This document shows, piece after piece, positions 8,003 to 17,161 of a DNA stretch of 34,650 bases. The first letter of the stretch is position 1, and every line of letters starts with the position of its first letter. The DNA comes from Fidelibacterota bacterium. Its GTDB lineage: Bacteria; Fidelibacterota; Marinisomatia; SCGC-AAA003-L08; D37C17. Below the pieces are notes generated by a model. That model was not told where the DNA came from and did not search any database. It saw only the letters and a list, made by a program, of their open reading frames with translations. The stretch is from positions 1 to 34,650 of the forward strand of contig JASMKZ010000012.1 of NCBI GenBank assembly GCA_030748955.1, in the 5' to 3' direction. The position numbers were made by a program, and so were the translations under genes.

Positions 8003-8946
8003 TTGAAAATCATTCTATCAGCATCATTGTCCCTGTTTTAAATGAAGAAGGCTCTTTAGAAAAATTATACTTAGAGTCTACTAAGTCTTTAAAAATATAT
8101 TCTAATTGGGAATTGATTTTTATTGATGATGGAAGCGATGACGAGTCTCATAATATTATGCGAAAATTAGCTGATAACGATGATAGAGTATCAGTCATTC
8201 AATTTTTTAAAAATTTTGGCAAGGCAGATGCACTTTCGGAGGGATTCAAACAAGCAAAGGGCGACATAATCATTACCATTGATGCAGATCTTCAGGATGA
8301 TCCTGCTGAAATTCCCCGATTAATTACAAAAATTCAAGAGGGTTGGGATGTCGTCTCTGGTTGGAAAAAGGATAGGAAAGATCCAGCCTCAAAACGGATT
8401 CCTTCAAAGCTTTTTAATTTAGTAACCAGGATATTTACGGGAATTAAAATTCATGATTTTAACTGTGGGTTAAAAGCATATCGACAGAAAGTGGTTAAAT
8501 CTATTGATATTTACGGGGGGCTTCACCGCTATATTCCTGCAATAGCTGGGCAAAAAGGGTTTTCTGTTACTGAGATTGAAGTGAATCACCGCCCGCGGGA
8601 ATTTGGAGAAACCAAGTATGGGGGAAATAGATTATTCCATGGATTTTTCGACCTGTTTACCATGTTATTTACAGGAAAATATTTTGACAGGCCTCTCCAT
8701 TTCTTTGGATCTATCGGACTGTTCTTTATTATTATATCAACGGGTTGTGAAATATTTCCTATTTACGATAAACTTGTAAACGGCATCCCTTTTCAAATAC
8801 ATTTTGCCCTCATAGTATTTGGTGCCATGGTATTTGGGTTAGGCCTATGGTTTTTCTCTATAGGTCTATTGGGAGAATTACTTATTAAAGCATCAGGAAC
8901 ATCTGAAAAGAAAATCCATTCTGTGTATTCAAAAAAGCAGAAATAA
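7999..8946 (+). CDS. GT2 glycosyltransferase, polyprenyl-phosphate type (DPM1/GtrB-like), membrane-anchored
   Basis: The N-terminal GT-A domain has the GT2 pattern: ISIIVPVLNEEGSL at residues 8-20, FIDDGSDDES at 41-50, the metal-binding DAD of TIDADLQDDP (Asp95, Asp97) and FNCGLKAYR near 154-162. This combination is typical of the dolichol-phosphate-mannose synthase-like family, which moves a sugar from a nucleotide donor to a polyprenyl phosphate carrier. Two transmembrane helices follow at about 234-256 and 267-295, as in the GtrB/ArnC-type enzymes. The donor sugar cannot be read from sequence. It overlaps the TPR gene by 4 nt (ATGA) and the next glycosyltransferase starts right after its stop. 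Confidence 0.92.
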   Translation: MIENHSISIIVPVLNEEGSLEKLYLESTKSLKIYSNWELIFIDDGSDDESHNIMRKLADNDDRVSVIQFFKNFGKADALSEGFKQAKGDIIITIDADLQDDPAEIPRLITKIQEGWDVVSGWKKDRKDPASKRIPSKLFNLVTRIFTGIKIHDFNCGLKAYRQKVVKSIDIYGGLHRYIPAIAGQKGFSVTEIEVNHRPREFGETKYGGNRLFHGFFDLFTMLFTGKYFDRPLHFFGSIGLFFIIISTGCEIFPIYDKLVNGIPFQIHFALIVFGAMVFGLGLWFFSIGLLGELLIKASGTSEKKIHSVYSKKQK

Positions 8947-10074
8947 ATGCAAATAGCACTTATCTCGGTAGCACCACCTTATCGAGGTGGAATTTCCAAA
9001 CAGACTTCCATTTTGGTTGAAAATCTGTCCAAAAATCATTCGGTTGATGTCATAAACTATTCACGTCAATACCCTGATTTTCTTTTTCCTGGGAAAACCC
9101 AGTATCTAGATGATAAATTAGAAAATGACAATAGTTCAAGGATGATTGACTCAATAAATCCCCTCACATGGTTCAGCACAGGAAACAAGCTTGCCAAGAA
9201 AAATTATGACCTGGTTATTTTCAGGTTTTGGAATCCTTTTTTTGCACCAGCTCTGGGGGTCATTTCTGGAATCATAAAGAAGAAATCCTCCTACACAAAA
9301 TTAATGTCATTATGTGATAATATCTTACCTCACGAAAAAACACCCTTTGCATATTTTCTTACCACGTATTTATTTGATAAGTTAGATGGGCATATTGTAC
9401 AATCTAGTCAAACAGAAAATGAACTTCAAGAAGTGGTAGAGAATCCTGTATATGAGAAACGGTTTCATCCCATATATACCAATTTCCCCAAAAAAATAGA
9501 TAAAATTACCGCCAGAAAAAAACTTGGATTATCAGCAAAAAATATCATTCTCTATTTTGGTATAATACGAGACTACAAAGGGTTTGATATATTATTAAAT
9601 GCAATAGCTGAATTGAAAGATAGTGGGCTTGACTTTCACCTTTTAGCAGGGGGAGAATGTTATGGAAGTGATGAAAAATATACCCAATTAATTTCTAATT
9701 TAGGTATTTCTGATTATATCACCTGGCATAACAAATATATACCGGATTCTGAGGTGTCCAACTATTTTTCTGCTGCAGATGTTGTTGCGTTGCCCTATCG
9801 AACCGCTTCCCAAAGTGGGGTTACCCAAATAGCCTATTCTTATGACCTTCCAGTTATTGTCACTAAAGTAGGTGGACTTCCAGAAATTGTGGATGAGGGG
9901 CAGTCAGGGTTTACTATTGAACCAGAAAATCCAAAAGAGTTGGCGAATATATTAGAAAAGAATTTAAAAGTAGGTACATTCCTAGAAATGGCAACCTATA
10001 TAAAAAAATTTAAACAAAAATTCTCATGGGAATATTTTGTTAATGGTATTGAATTGGTGTATTCAAGAATATGA
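8947..10074 (+). CDS. GT4 family glycosyltransferase (GT-B fold)
   Basis: This 375-residue GT-B enzyme starts with the Rossmann strand and the glycine-rich GGISKQT loop (APPYRGGISKQT). The C-terminal Rossmann half has the GT4 landmarks: ILYFGIIRDYKGFDILLNAI near 200, HLLAGGECYG, SAADVVALPYRTASQSG around 280, and a glycine loop leading into VGGLPEIVDEGQSGFTIEP, where the conserved E-x7-E-like motif binds the donor nucleotide. GT4 retaining enzymes transfer sugars onto growing polysaccharide or lipid-linked chains in the cytosol. The gene begins directly after the preceding stop codon and overlaps the following gene by 4 nt (ATGA). Confidence 0.92.
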   Translation: MQIALISVAPPYRGGISKQTSILVENLSKNHSVDVINYSRQYPDFLFPGKTQYLDDKLENDNSSRMIDSINPLTWFSTGNKLAKKNYDLVIFRFWNPFFAPALGVISGIIKKKSSYTKLMSLCDNILPHEKTPFAYFLTTYLFDKLDGHIVQSSQTENELQEVVENPVYEKRFHPIYTNFPKKIDKITARKKLGLSAKNIILYFGIIRDYKGFDILLNAIAELKDSGLDFHLLAGGECYGSDEKYTQLISNLGISDYITWHNKYIPDSEVSNYFSAADVVALPYRTASQSGVTQIAYSYDLPVIVTKVGGLPEIVDEGQSGFTIEPENPKELANILEKNLKVGTFLEMATYIKKFKQKFSWEYFVNGIELVYSRI

Positions 10075-10826
10075 CTGCGCACATAAAAATTCTCATATTA
10101 AACTGGAATGGCAAACATCTGCTCAAACCCTGTTTAGACTCAGTAACTGCCATAGATTACCCCAATTTTTCAGTAATGGTTATTGATAATGGATCAGTAG
10201 ATGATTCTGTTAAAATGGTTAATGAAAATTTCCCCGAAGTTGACATTATAGAGTTAAAAAATAATTTTGGGTTCGCAGGTGGATACAATCGATGTTTCAC
10301 ACAATTAAGAGATGAATACTCTGAATTGGTTCTTCTGTTAAATAATGATACTGAAGTGGATCCTGATATTCTTAATAGTTTCATCCAGGCAAAAGAAAAG
10401 TACGGAGATAATAATGTATATGGTGGAAAGATATTTTATAAGAAAAATCCAGAAATAATTTGGTATGCTGGTGGAAATGTGAATTTGAAATACTTAAAAA
10501 TATCTCATAGAGGCATTCGCAAACCTGATTCACCAGAATATTCTAAACCCATGCAAACGGATTATATCACAGGTTGCTGTCTGTTTACCTCAATGGAAAT
10601 AATGAACCAACTGAATGGGTTTGATAAGCTTTTTAATATGTATGGGGAAGATGTAGATCTTTGCCTTAGGGCAAAGGCAGAAGGAATTAATTGTTATTAT
10701 TGGCCAGATGCAAAATTATGGCACCATGTATCTGCTAGCTTTGGGGGTGCGTTTTCATTGAAGAAAATTAATAAAAAAATTGCTAGTAATTGGAGGTTGT
10801 TAAAAAAACATCATAATCATTATTAA
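10071..10826 (+). CDS. GT2 glycosyltransferase, WbbL/rhamnosyltransferase-like, C-terminally short
   Basis: The 251-residue protein has the inverting GT2 features: ILILNWNGKHLLKPCLDSV near the start, VIDNGSVDD, the metal motif in LLNNDTEVDPD, the acceptor-loop TDYITGCCLFTS and the catalytic-base region FNMYGEDVDLCLRAKAEG. This layout is typical of WbbL-like O-antigen and wall-glycan rhamnosyltransferases. Those usually run on ~40-70 residues past HHVSASFGGAFSLKK with a hydrophobic tail; here the protein stops soon after at HHNHY. The donor is not certain. The gene overlaps its GT4 neighbour by 4 nt but is followed by the only sizeable gap in the operon (10827-10949), so it may be a truncated allele. 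Confidence 0.85.
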   Translation: MTAHIKILILNWNGKHLLKPCLDSVTAIDYPNFSVMVIDNGSVDDSVKMVNENFPEVDIIELKNNFGFAGGYNRCFTQLRDEYSELVLLLNNDTEVDPDILNSFIQAKEKYGDNNVYGGKIFYKKNPEIIWYAGGNVNLKYLKISHRGIRKPDSPEYSKPMQTDYITGCCLFTSMEIMNQLNGFDKLFNMYGEDVDLCLRAKAEGINCYYWPDAKLWHHVSASFGGAFSLKKINKKIASNWRLLKKHHNHY

Positions 10827-10844
10827 TAATGATTTAATTTATGA

Positions 10845-10916
10845 AAGACACTGACTCATGGAATTGGAGTTGAAAAATTAAGAGAAGAAGGATATACTGT
10901 CAATGTATTAGAATAA
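10845..10916 (+). pseudogene. Possible remnant of a deleted gene (C-terminal fragment)
   Basis: In the 123-nt gap between two glycosyltransferase genes, one frame reads HGIGVEKLREEGYTVNVLE and ends at TAA 10914-10916, with a TGA just upstream at 10842-10844. It has no start codon of its own. The composition looks like a real protein C-terminus (helix, then strand) rather than random sequence, and may be what is left of a gene removed by recombination. The parent family is not identified and chance is possible. Confidence 0.22.
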
Positions 10917-10949
10917 AAACCAATATCATTATAAGCTGATGTACTATTT

Positions 10950-12050
10950 ATGAATATAGTATGGTATTCTGAAGTTAAATGGAACTATTTGCGTACACGT
11001 AAACAGAACCTGTTAACATACTTTCCACTCAATGATAGAATTGTATTCTTTCAACCTTTCTCTTTTGTAAAGAAAAACTTCTTTTTCCCTAGAAGAGAGG
11101 GGAATATTTATTACCTCACTCTTCCTACATATAGGAAATCCAGCTATAAATTCATTGATACGTTGATGTCATTCAACATATTCAGAAATATTTTTTATAA
11201 ATTTATTAAGTGGTATGCAAATGCTTGGATAATTATACTGTTAAAGAAAAGACCCGATTGTATATGTATATCCAATATTTATTATTTATCATTAATTGAT
11301 CATTCTAAAATGCCTGTAATATGGGATTATAATGATGATCCTGAACAATTCGGCAAACAGCCTGAATGGGCAATGAAGGAATTTGAAGTTTTTCTCAGGA
11401 GTAATAATAAAATTATTTCTTGTTCAATAGGAATAACACAATATTTGTTAAAGAAATATAAATGTTTAGCTGTTACTATACCAAATGGTGTTGAATTGTC
11501 ACATTTTAATAAAGATTTATCATTGGTTCAAAAAAGCAAGAAAATTGTAATAGGATATGTAGGTATAATATCATCTTGGTTTTTTGATTTTGAATTGGTA
11601 AAAATGATTTCACAACAATACAGATATTGTGAAATCCATCTGTATGGACCCTGCGATAAGGAAGCTAAAAAAGATTTAAATGATTTATTGTTAATGAATA
11701 AAAATATTAAATATGAAGGTTCGCAATCATATTATGTATTGCCTGAGATAATGAGAAAATTCAATGTAGGTATTATACCGTTATATTCAATCCCTGAAGT
11801 ATGGCGTGCAGCATCCGGGAAGTTGTTGCAATACCTTGGGGTTGGTATTCCTGTGGTATCTGTTTGGATGGAACAATATTCAATGTTGAAAGAGAACGTG
11901 TATTTTACAAAATCACACGCTGAATTTATTGGAGCATTAGAAAAAGCATTAAAGCAACCATTCATGCCAATGGATGATAAACTAAAAGAATACGATTGGG
12001 AAATGCTCTCAATAAAATTTCGAAATGAATTACTAAGAGTGAATGAATAA
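10950..12050 (+). CDS. GT4-like glycosyltransferase
   Basis: The 366-residue protein shows the GT-B C-terminal half: PNGVELSHF near 188, the strand-loop IGYVGIISSWFFDFELV, a VGIIPLYSIPEVWRAASGKLLQYLGVGIPVVSV segment near 270-300 and a late EYDWEMLS. The N-terminal half is unusual and aromatic-rich (IVFFQPFSFVKKNFFFP, IIILLKKRPDCICISNIYYLS), and a WDYNDDPEQ stretch follows. The role is probably transfer of a sugar onto the lipid-linked chain; donor and acceptor are unknown. The gene looks AT-richer, with more ATA and TTA codons than its neighbours. It follows the remnant gap and overlaps the flippase gene by 8 nt, consistent with a later replacement of this part of the operon. Confidence 0.82.
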   Translation: MNIVWYSEVKWNYLRTRKQNLLTYFPLNDRIVFFQPFSFVKKNFFFPRREGNIYYLTLPTYRKSSYKFIDTLMSFNIFRNIFYKFIKWYANAWIIILLKKRPDCICISNIYYLSLIDHSKMPVIWDYNDDPEQFGKQPEWAMKEFEVFLRSNNKIISCSIGITQYLLKKYKCLAVTIPNGVELSHFNKDLSLVQKSKKIVIGYVGIISSWFFDFELVKMISQQYRYCEIHLYGPCDKEAKKDLNDLLLMNKNIKYEGSQSYYVLPEIMRKFNVGIIPLYSIPEVWRAASGKLLQYLGVGIPVVSVWMEQYSMLKENVYFTKSHAEFIGALEKALKQPFMPMDDKLKEYDWEMLSIKFRNELLRVNE

Positions 12051-13563
12051 TTCAACAAAAATTGCCAAAGAGTCTGTAATTTCTTTTTCCGGTATAGGAA
12101 TGGGTCAGATTCTCCGCTATATGTTTACCACTCTATTAGCAAGATGGGCAGGCGTAGAACTCTTGGGTATTTATTCTATTTCAAATGCAGTAACCCGTAT
12201 TATTGAAGCAATTGGTAAACTGGGGTTGGATCAGGGTACCCTGCGAGGTGTAAGCCGGGAAGAAGAGAATTTAGGAAAACAGTCTGTTATCCTTTCTGCG
12301 CTTAAAATGGGTGCTATATCGGGGTTGCTTTCCATGCTAGTCCAGATTGCATTAGCCAGATGGCTGTCTGAAAATATGTTTCATGAATCTAGCTTGTTGA
12401 CGAAAGTTATTGCGATTCATGCCCTTTCACTGCCTTTTTATATCATTATTCATATTTCTGCTTTTTCTACCCAGGCGTATAAACTACTCAAATATAAAAT
12501 TGTAGTAACTGAAATTCAAAATCCACTCATTTTACTGTTAGCAATGCTTGTCTGTTATTTTTTCTACTCTGCAGAATCTGCTATTATTATTCCGGTTGTG
12601 CTTTCTGCTGTTATAGGGTGTATAACAATAACGATATTATTGAAAAAAGTTTCAGGTGTTAATATTCTATCTGTTAATAAGGGAATGTTTAGCCGAAATT
12701 TATTAAATTATTCTCTGCCCATTATGTTCATGTCAATCCTAGGTACTGTATTGCATTGGACAGACGTAATCATGCTGGGTTATTTTACGGACTCCGCAAC
12801 TGTTGGAGTATACCATCCTGCAGCCAGGACTGCAGGTATTATCCGTATAATCCTATTGTCATTTGCAGGTATTTATGGTCCCCTAATGGCGGAAATGTAT
12901 GTCAAAAAACAGAATGTAGAGATGAATCATCTTTTTAAATTGGTTACCCGATGGATCACCACCTTTTCTTTTCCATTTGCAATCTTGATTTTGCTTTTCC
13001 CCAAAAAAATAATGTTAATATTTGGGAACCAGTTTCTTCAGGGATACCCAATTTTAATGATATTGGTTTCAGCCGCTTTCGTACAGGCAGTTTTTGGGAT
13101 TGGAGGTATCACACTGAACATGACCGGATTTCCTAAAATGAACCTATTGAATACCTTCATAGCATGCGGACTGAACATTGGCATAAATTTCTACCTAATA
13201 CCAACAATGGGTGGAATGGGGGCTGCAACTGCAACTTTAATAACCCTGTCATTCATCGCCTTTATACAAATTATACAAAATTGGAAATTACTTCAACTTA
13301 CTCCATGGAGTCCAAAACTAGTAAAACCAATTATCGCTGGAATTGTGGCTTTTGGCGCAGGTTATCTCGTGAAAGGTTCGATTATGCCATTTCATACCAT
13401 CTTAACCTTAATCAGTGGCGGATTCATTATCGTTATTGTATTTTTTACCATACTTTGGCAACTTGGATTAGATGAAGATGACTCCGGTTTATTGGCAGGT
13501 ATTCACATTATTCTAAACAATTTCAAATCTAAAGCCTCTGATAAAAATGAAAATATTAACTAA
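12043..13563 (+). CDS. Polysaccharide flippase (Wzx/MOP superfamily)
   Basis: The 506-residue protein is almost entirely hydrophobic, with about 12-14 membrane helices, and begins in the style of polysaccharide_synt-type exporters (MNNSTKIAKESVISFSGIGMGQ, then LARWAGVELLGIYSISNAV). Members flip undecaprenyl-diphosphate-linked oligosaccharides from the inner to the outer face of the cytoplasmic membrane. The charged residues in the first helices (Arg35, Glu39 region) match the family's usual pattern, but I cannot assign substrate. The gene overlaps the preceding glycosyltransferase by 8 nt and the YfhO gene by 17 nt, so it is translationally linked to both. Confidence 0.9.
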   Translation: MNNSTKIAKESVISFSGIGMGQILRYMFTTLLARWAGVELLGIYSISNAVTRIIEAIGKLGLDQGTLRGVSREEENLGKQSVILSALKMGAISGLLSMLVQIALARWLSENMFHESSLLTKVIAIHALSLPFYIIIHISAFSTQAYKLLKYKIVVTEIQNPLILLLAMLVCYFFYSAESAIIIPVVLSAVIGCITITILLKKVSGVNILSVNKGMFSRNLLNYSLPIMFMSILGTVLHWTDVIMLGYFTDSATVGVYHPAARTAGIIRIILLSFAGIYGPLMAEMYVKKQNVEMNHLFKLVTRWITTFSFPFAILILLFPKKIMLIFGNQFLQGYPILMILVSAAFVQAVFGIGGITLNMTGFPKMNLLNTFIACGLNIGINFYLIPTMGGMGAATATLITLSFIAFIQIIQNWKLLQLTPWSPKLVKPIIAGIVAFGAGYLVKGSIMPFHTILTLISGGFIIVIVFFTILWQLGLDEDDSGLLAGIHIILNNFKSKASDKNENIN

Positions 13564-15898
13564 GTACCAATTTCATCTCATTTCAATAGGCATCATTGCC
13601 TTGGCAGTGGGAATTCTTTTCCACAAACCTCTTACAGGTGAATTTACTTTTGGAGGTCCAGATTCACTCTCTCCTAGTGCTGTTCATCAGGGAATAGAAT
13701 CTGCTGAAAAAGAATTTGGAGAATATCCTCTCTGGCTTCCTTGGGTGTTTAGTGGATTACCATCTATTCATTCATTCCAGAATATATCGGACTTTTATTT
13801 CCCGAATATTTTTATGAATATACTAAGATCCATGGGAATCCCAGGATTTTGGAATTATATATTTCATTTCATTTTAGCAGGGATGGGGGTCATTGCGCTC
13901 CTCACTCAATTGGGAACCAATCGTATCGGCGCATTATTTGGCGGACTATCATTTGCACTCATGCCCTATCTTATTACTATGGTTGTACATGGGCATGGCA
14001 GTCAAATGATGACCACTGCGTGGATTCCCTGGGTGATTTGGGCAATAATTCGTTTGTTTGATAAAACAAATATTGGGAATCTTGGCATTTTGGGGTTGAT
14101 AGTAGGTCTTCAGCTTCAGCGAGCCCATGCCCAAATTGCCTATTATACCTGGATGGCAGGAGGTCTGCTCATTCTATTCCTCCTATGGAACATCCATAAT
14201 TCTAAAACAAACAAACCTAAGTGGCTAATCTACACTGGCATTGGGTTGGCATTAGGATTATGTATGGCCATGTGGATTTACCTTCCGGCATTGAATTATG
14301 CCCCTCATTCCATCAGGGGTGCTGGAGGCGGAGGAGGCACGGGTTTTGAATATGCCACTGCCTGGTCATTCTCTTTTGGAGAAATGTCTACTTTCTTCAT
14401 TCCCTCCTATTATGGTTTCGGTGGTGCCACATATTGGGGTAATATGCCCTTTACGGATTACCCCAACTATATGGGAATAATCGTCCTTACTCTAGCCATA
14501 ATTGGATTTTTATTTTCCCAAAAGAAAATTAAATGGTTCTTTGCCTCAACCGCACTTTTGGCCCTACTAATTTCCTTTGGTAAAAACTTCTTTTTCTATG
14601 AGATATTTTATGATTATTTCCCCTATTTTAATAAATTCCGGGTACCAGCAATGTTTCTTATCCTCACCCAATTTTCTATTGCTGTATTCGCAGGATTAGG
14701 TCTCGATATATCCACAAAAATTATTTCTAATAATAATATTGAAATGGTGAAAAAAATGTTCTATGTGGCAGGAGCTATATCACTGATCATTATTGGATTG
14801 AAATTTATGTTAGGCAGCCACCCTGATTTCGGTTCTCGAAGTCACCCAGTGCTCAACACTCTTAGAATAGGCTTAATAAATAGCGATATGACGAAATCAA
14901 TTTTATTTCTAATCATTAGTGTAGGTGTCTTTTATATAACTCGAATGGGTTGGATCACTAATAGGGTGTTGGCAGCCATTATCATGAGTCTATCAGTAGT
15001 TGATTTGACATTGGTAGATCATCAGATAATTCAGCCGGAAAAAGACAGCTACCGCCAATCCACAATGACTAAGAGATCTGTGAAATCTGCATACCTGAAT
15101 GAAGATGAAGTGATTCGGTTTTTAAAAAAGGATACTACATTATACAGAATACTGCCCCTGGGAAGTTTGGCAAATGAAAACAGATGGTCTGCTTTCCAAA
15201 TTGAAAGTATCATGGGCTACCATCCGGCGAAAATTTATCGCTACAATAAGGTGAAGGATGAAGTAGGTTGGAATTCCCTTGGCGTACTGCAAATGCTTAA
15301 TGTAAAGTATTTAATTACCACAGAAGAGCTGCCTCATCCTGCATTTGATTTGGTCTTTGTTGGTAAATTATTTCATCAGGGAAAATATCAACAAACAAAT
15401 GTATATCAATTTAAGTATACCATTCCAAGGGCTTTTTTCACACAAGAAGTTAAGGTGATTCCTGAGATAGAAAACCAATTAACTGTACTTAGAAAACCAG
15501 ATTTTAATCCCCTTGCTACTGCAATTATAGAACAAGAGGTTGGGGTAGTTAAATATGATCCCAATTCTCAGGCAAATATTACCTTTTGGTCTCCCGACAA
15601 AATTGAAATTGAGGTGAGTGCACCAATTGATCAGTTTTTAGTTTTAAGTGAAATTTATTATCCCAAAGGGTGGAAAATTACAAGCCATCCAGATTGGGAA
15701 ATACATCCGGTGAATATCATTTTACGAGGGATTCATATCCCAACTGGTGAACATCATATTGCCATGGAGTTTATCCCAGATGATGTCCGCTATGGGACCT
15801 TCTTAACTTGGGGTTCCACTATCCTATTATTATTGTTCATTGTAGTATGGGTTAACCATAGACGAAAAGAAAATGAAAGCCTTGCAGAAGCCATTTAA
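13547..15898 (+). CDS. YfhO-family membrane protein (GT-C-like)
   Basis: The 783-residue protein has about 12 membrane helices in its first ~470 residues and a soluble extracytoplasmic C-terminal domain (~500-745), with a final helix near 755-772 (FLTWGSTILLLLFIVVWV). The N-terminus carries the YfhO pattern, with an early acidic Asp-containing loop after the first helix (FGGPDSLSPSAVHQG), WLPWVFSGLP and HGHGSQMMTTAWIPWVIWA. YfhO-family proteins are thought to be GT-C-type transferases that use polyprenyl-phosphate sugars to decorate outside glycans such as teichoic acid. That fits the polyprenyl-P glycosyltransferase encoded upstream at 7999, which would supply the donor. The link is inferred. 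Confidence 0.88.
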   Translation: MKILTKYQFHLISIGIIALAVGILFHKPLTGEFTFGGPDSLSPSAVHQGIESAEKEFGEYPLWLPWVFSGLPSIHSFQNISDFYFPNIFMNILRSMGIPGFWNYIFHFILAGMGVIALLTQLGTNRIGALFGGLSFALMPYLITMVVHGHGSQMMTTAWIPWVIWAIIRLFDKTNIGNLGILGLIVGLQLQRAHAQIAYYTWMAGGLLILFLLWNIHNSKTNKPKWLIYTGIGLALGLCMAMWIYLPALNYAPHSIRGAGGGGGTGFEYATAWSFSFGEMSTFFIPSYYGFGGATYWGNMPFTDYPNYMGIIVLTLAIIGFLFSQKKIKWFFASTALLALLISFGKNFFFYEIFYDYFPYFNKFRVPAMFLILTQFSIAVFAGLGLDISTKIISNNNIEMVKKMFYVAGAISLIIIGLKFMLGSHPDFGSRSHPVLNTLRIGLINSDMTKSILFLIISVGVFYITRMGWITNRVLAAIIMSLSVVDLTLVDHQIIQPEKDSYRQSTMTKRSVKSAYLNEDEVIRFLKKDTTLYRILPLGSLANENRWSAFQIESIMGYHPAKIYRYNKVKDEVGWNSLGVLQMLNVKYLITTEELPHPAFDLVFVGKLFHQGKYQQTNVYQFKYTIPRAFFTQEVKVIPEIENQLTVLRKPDFNPLATAIIEQEVGVVKYDPNSQANITFWSPDKIEIEVSAPIDQFLVLSEIYYPKGWKITSHPDWEIHPVNIILRGIHIPTGEHHIAMEFIPDDVRYGTFLTWGSTILLLLFIVVWVNHRRKENESLAEAI

Positions 15899-17033
15899 CA
15901 TCAAACTCAGTCTGTTTATATTGGCTATGACCATTATTGTCATGATATTCTGGGTAAATCGCATCATGATAAATCAATTACGGGATGAAGCTCGCTTGCA
16001 GGCGGAGATTCTTGCCAAATCATACTCCGATGCTATTAACAGCAGTAATGAGGATGACATTCGGTTTGTTATGGATATTCTTCTGCCTTCCATGAATTTT
16101 CCTATTCTCATTACCTCAAAAAACGAAATATCTGCTGGATTAAATTTGGGACTTTCTGCTCAAGAGGGCAGTGATGAATACAATTCCCAAGCTTGGGTGA
16201 TGGTAAAAAAGATGGATCAATCTTTTCCTCCATTAGACTTAGTTTGGGATGATGTGAAATGGGGAGAAATTCATTATTCAGACCCTCAAGTGGTAACCCG
16301 TCTGCGTTGGATGCCCTATCTTGAAGTTGGCTTTGGAATTACATTCATTCTCATCACCCTTTGGGGAATGAAGCTCATTCGCAGGAGTGAGAAAAATTTA
16401 ATTTATGCTGGAATGGCACGAGAGACTGCCCATCAATTGGGAACTCCCGTATCCTCTCTAATGGGTTGGGTGAAACTTCTTCGGGAAGAAAAAGAAGATC
16501 ATGACATAATATTAAATTCCATGGACCAAGATATTTCACGACTCTCTGAAATTTCGGAACGATTTTCTAAAATTGGGTCCAAACCCAAACTGAAAGAAAT
16601 TGTTCTATCAGAATTGATTTCTGAAGTGAGTGAATATATGAAAAATCGCCTTCCCAAACAATCAGGGGTTGAAATAAACTATTCGGGAGATAGTAATATA
16701 ACCATCCAAGGGGACTGGGTATTAATTCGGTGGGCAGTTGAGAATCTTATGAAAAATGCAGTAGATACCATGGGAACCAAATCTGGAAACATATCAATAA
16801 TCCTCACCCAAACCGAAGCGGGGACTCAATTGGATATGAGCGATACAGGTAAAGGTATTCCACGCAGTGATTGGAAAAATATCTTTCGCCCTGGACATAG
16901 CAGTAAGCCTCGAGGTTGGGGATTAGGCTTGAGCCTCACCAAACGAATTGTTGAAGAAATACATGGGGGAAACATTAAAGTTCTACGGTCTAAACCGGGG
17001 AAAACAGTTTTCAGGTTAAATTTTCCATTGTAA
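15873..17033 (+). CDS. Sensor histidine kinase (orphan)
   Basis: The 386-residue protein has two membrane helices (about 12-30 and 149-168) flanking a ~115-residue extracytoplasmic region, without an obvious HAMP domain. The dimerisation H-box is GMARETAHQLGTPVSSLMGW with His187 as phosphoacceptor. The ATPase domain has the N-box NLMKNAVDTM (291, 295), the G1 box DTGKGIP (324-330) and the G2 box RGWGLGLSLTKRIV (347-360). The AHQLGTP variant is seen in one histidine kinase subgroup of the FCB bacteria and relatives. No response regulator lies nearby. The gene overlaps YfhO by 26 nt and so is produced with the glycan operon, perhaps to sense its product or the envelope state; that role is inferred. 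Confidence 0.93.
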   Translation: MKALQKPFNIKLSLFILAMTIIVMIFWVNRIMINQLRDEARLQAEILAKSYSDAINSSNEDDIRFVMDILLPSMNFPILITSKNEISAGLNLGLSAQEGSDEYNSQAWVMVKKMDQSFPPLDLVWDDVKWGEIHYSDPQVVTRLRWMPYLEVGFGITFILITLWGMKLIRRSEKNLIYAGMARETAHQLGTPVSSLMGWVKLLREEKEDHDIILNSMDQDISRLSEISERFSKIGSKPKLKEIVLSELISEVSEYMKNRLPKQSGVEINYSGDSNITIQGDWVLIRWAVENLMKNAVDTMGTKSGNISIILTQTEAGTQLDMSDTGKGIPRSDWKNIFRPGHSSKPRGWGLGLSLTKRIVEEIHGGNIKVLRSKPGKTVFRLNFPL

Positions 17034-17161
17034 TAGTGGATATAAGGAAGGGGTGATTTAAGCTGAAATTAATTTAATAGATGAAATTAAAACGATTCTT
17101 TTTTTATATCCTGAACTACGCTTAAATTTTCCACTTGTCTTTTATATAAGGAATTAGAATT

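Noticed and set aside
10800..10850. A frameshift at the A7 run that might extend the short GT2
   Set aside because: The other frames after 10810 stop within about 16 codons or give a low-complexity Ile/Asn tail unlike the family's C-terminus, so a deletion is more plausible than a single indel.
12756..13475. Several open frames of 60-100 codons in another plus-strand frame inside the flippase gene
   Set aside because: The flippase frame is well supported as a membrane protein, and the overlapping frames show no family features.
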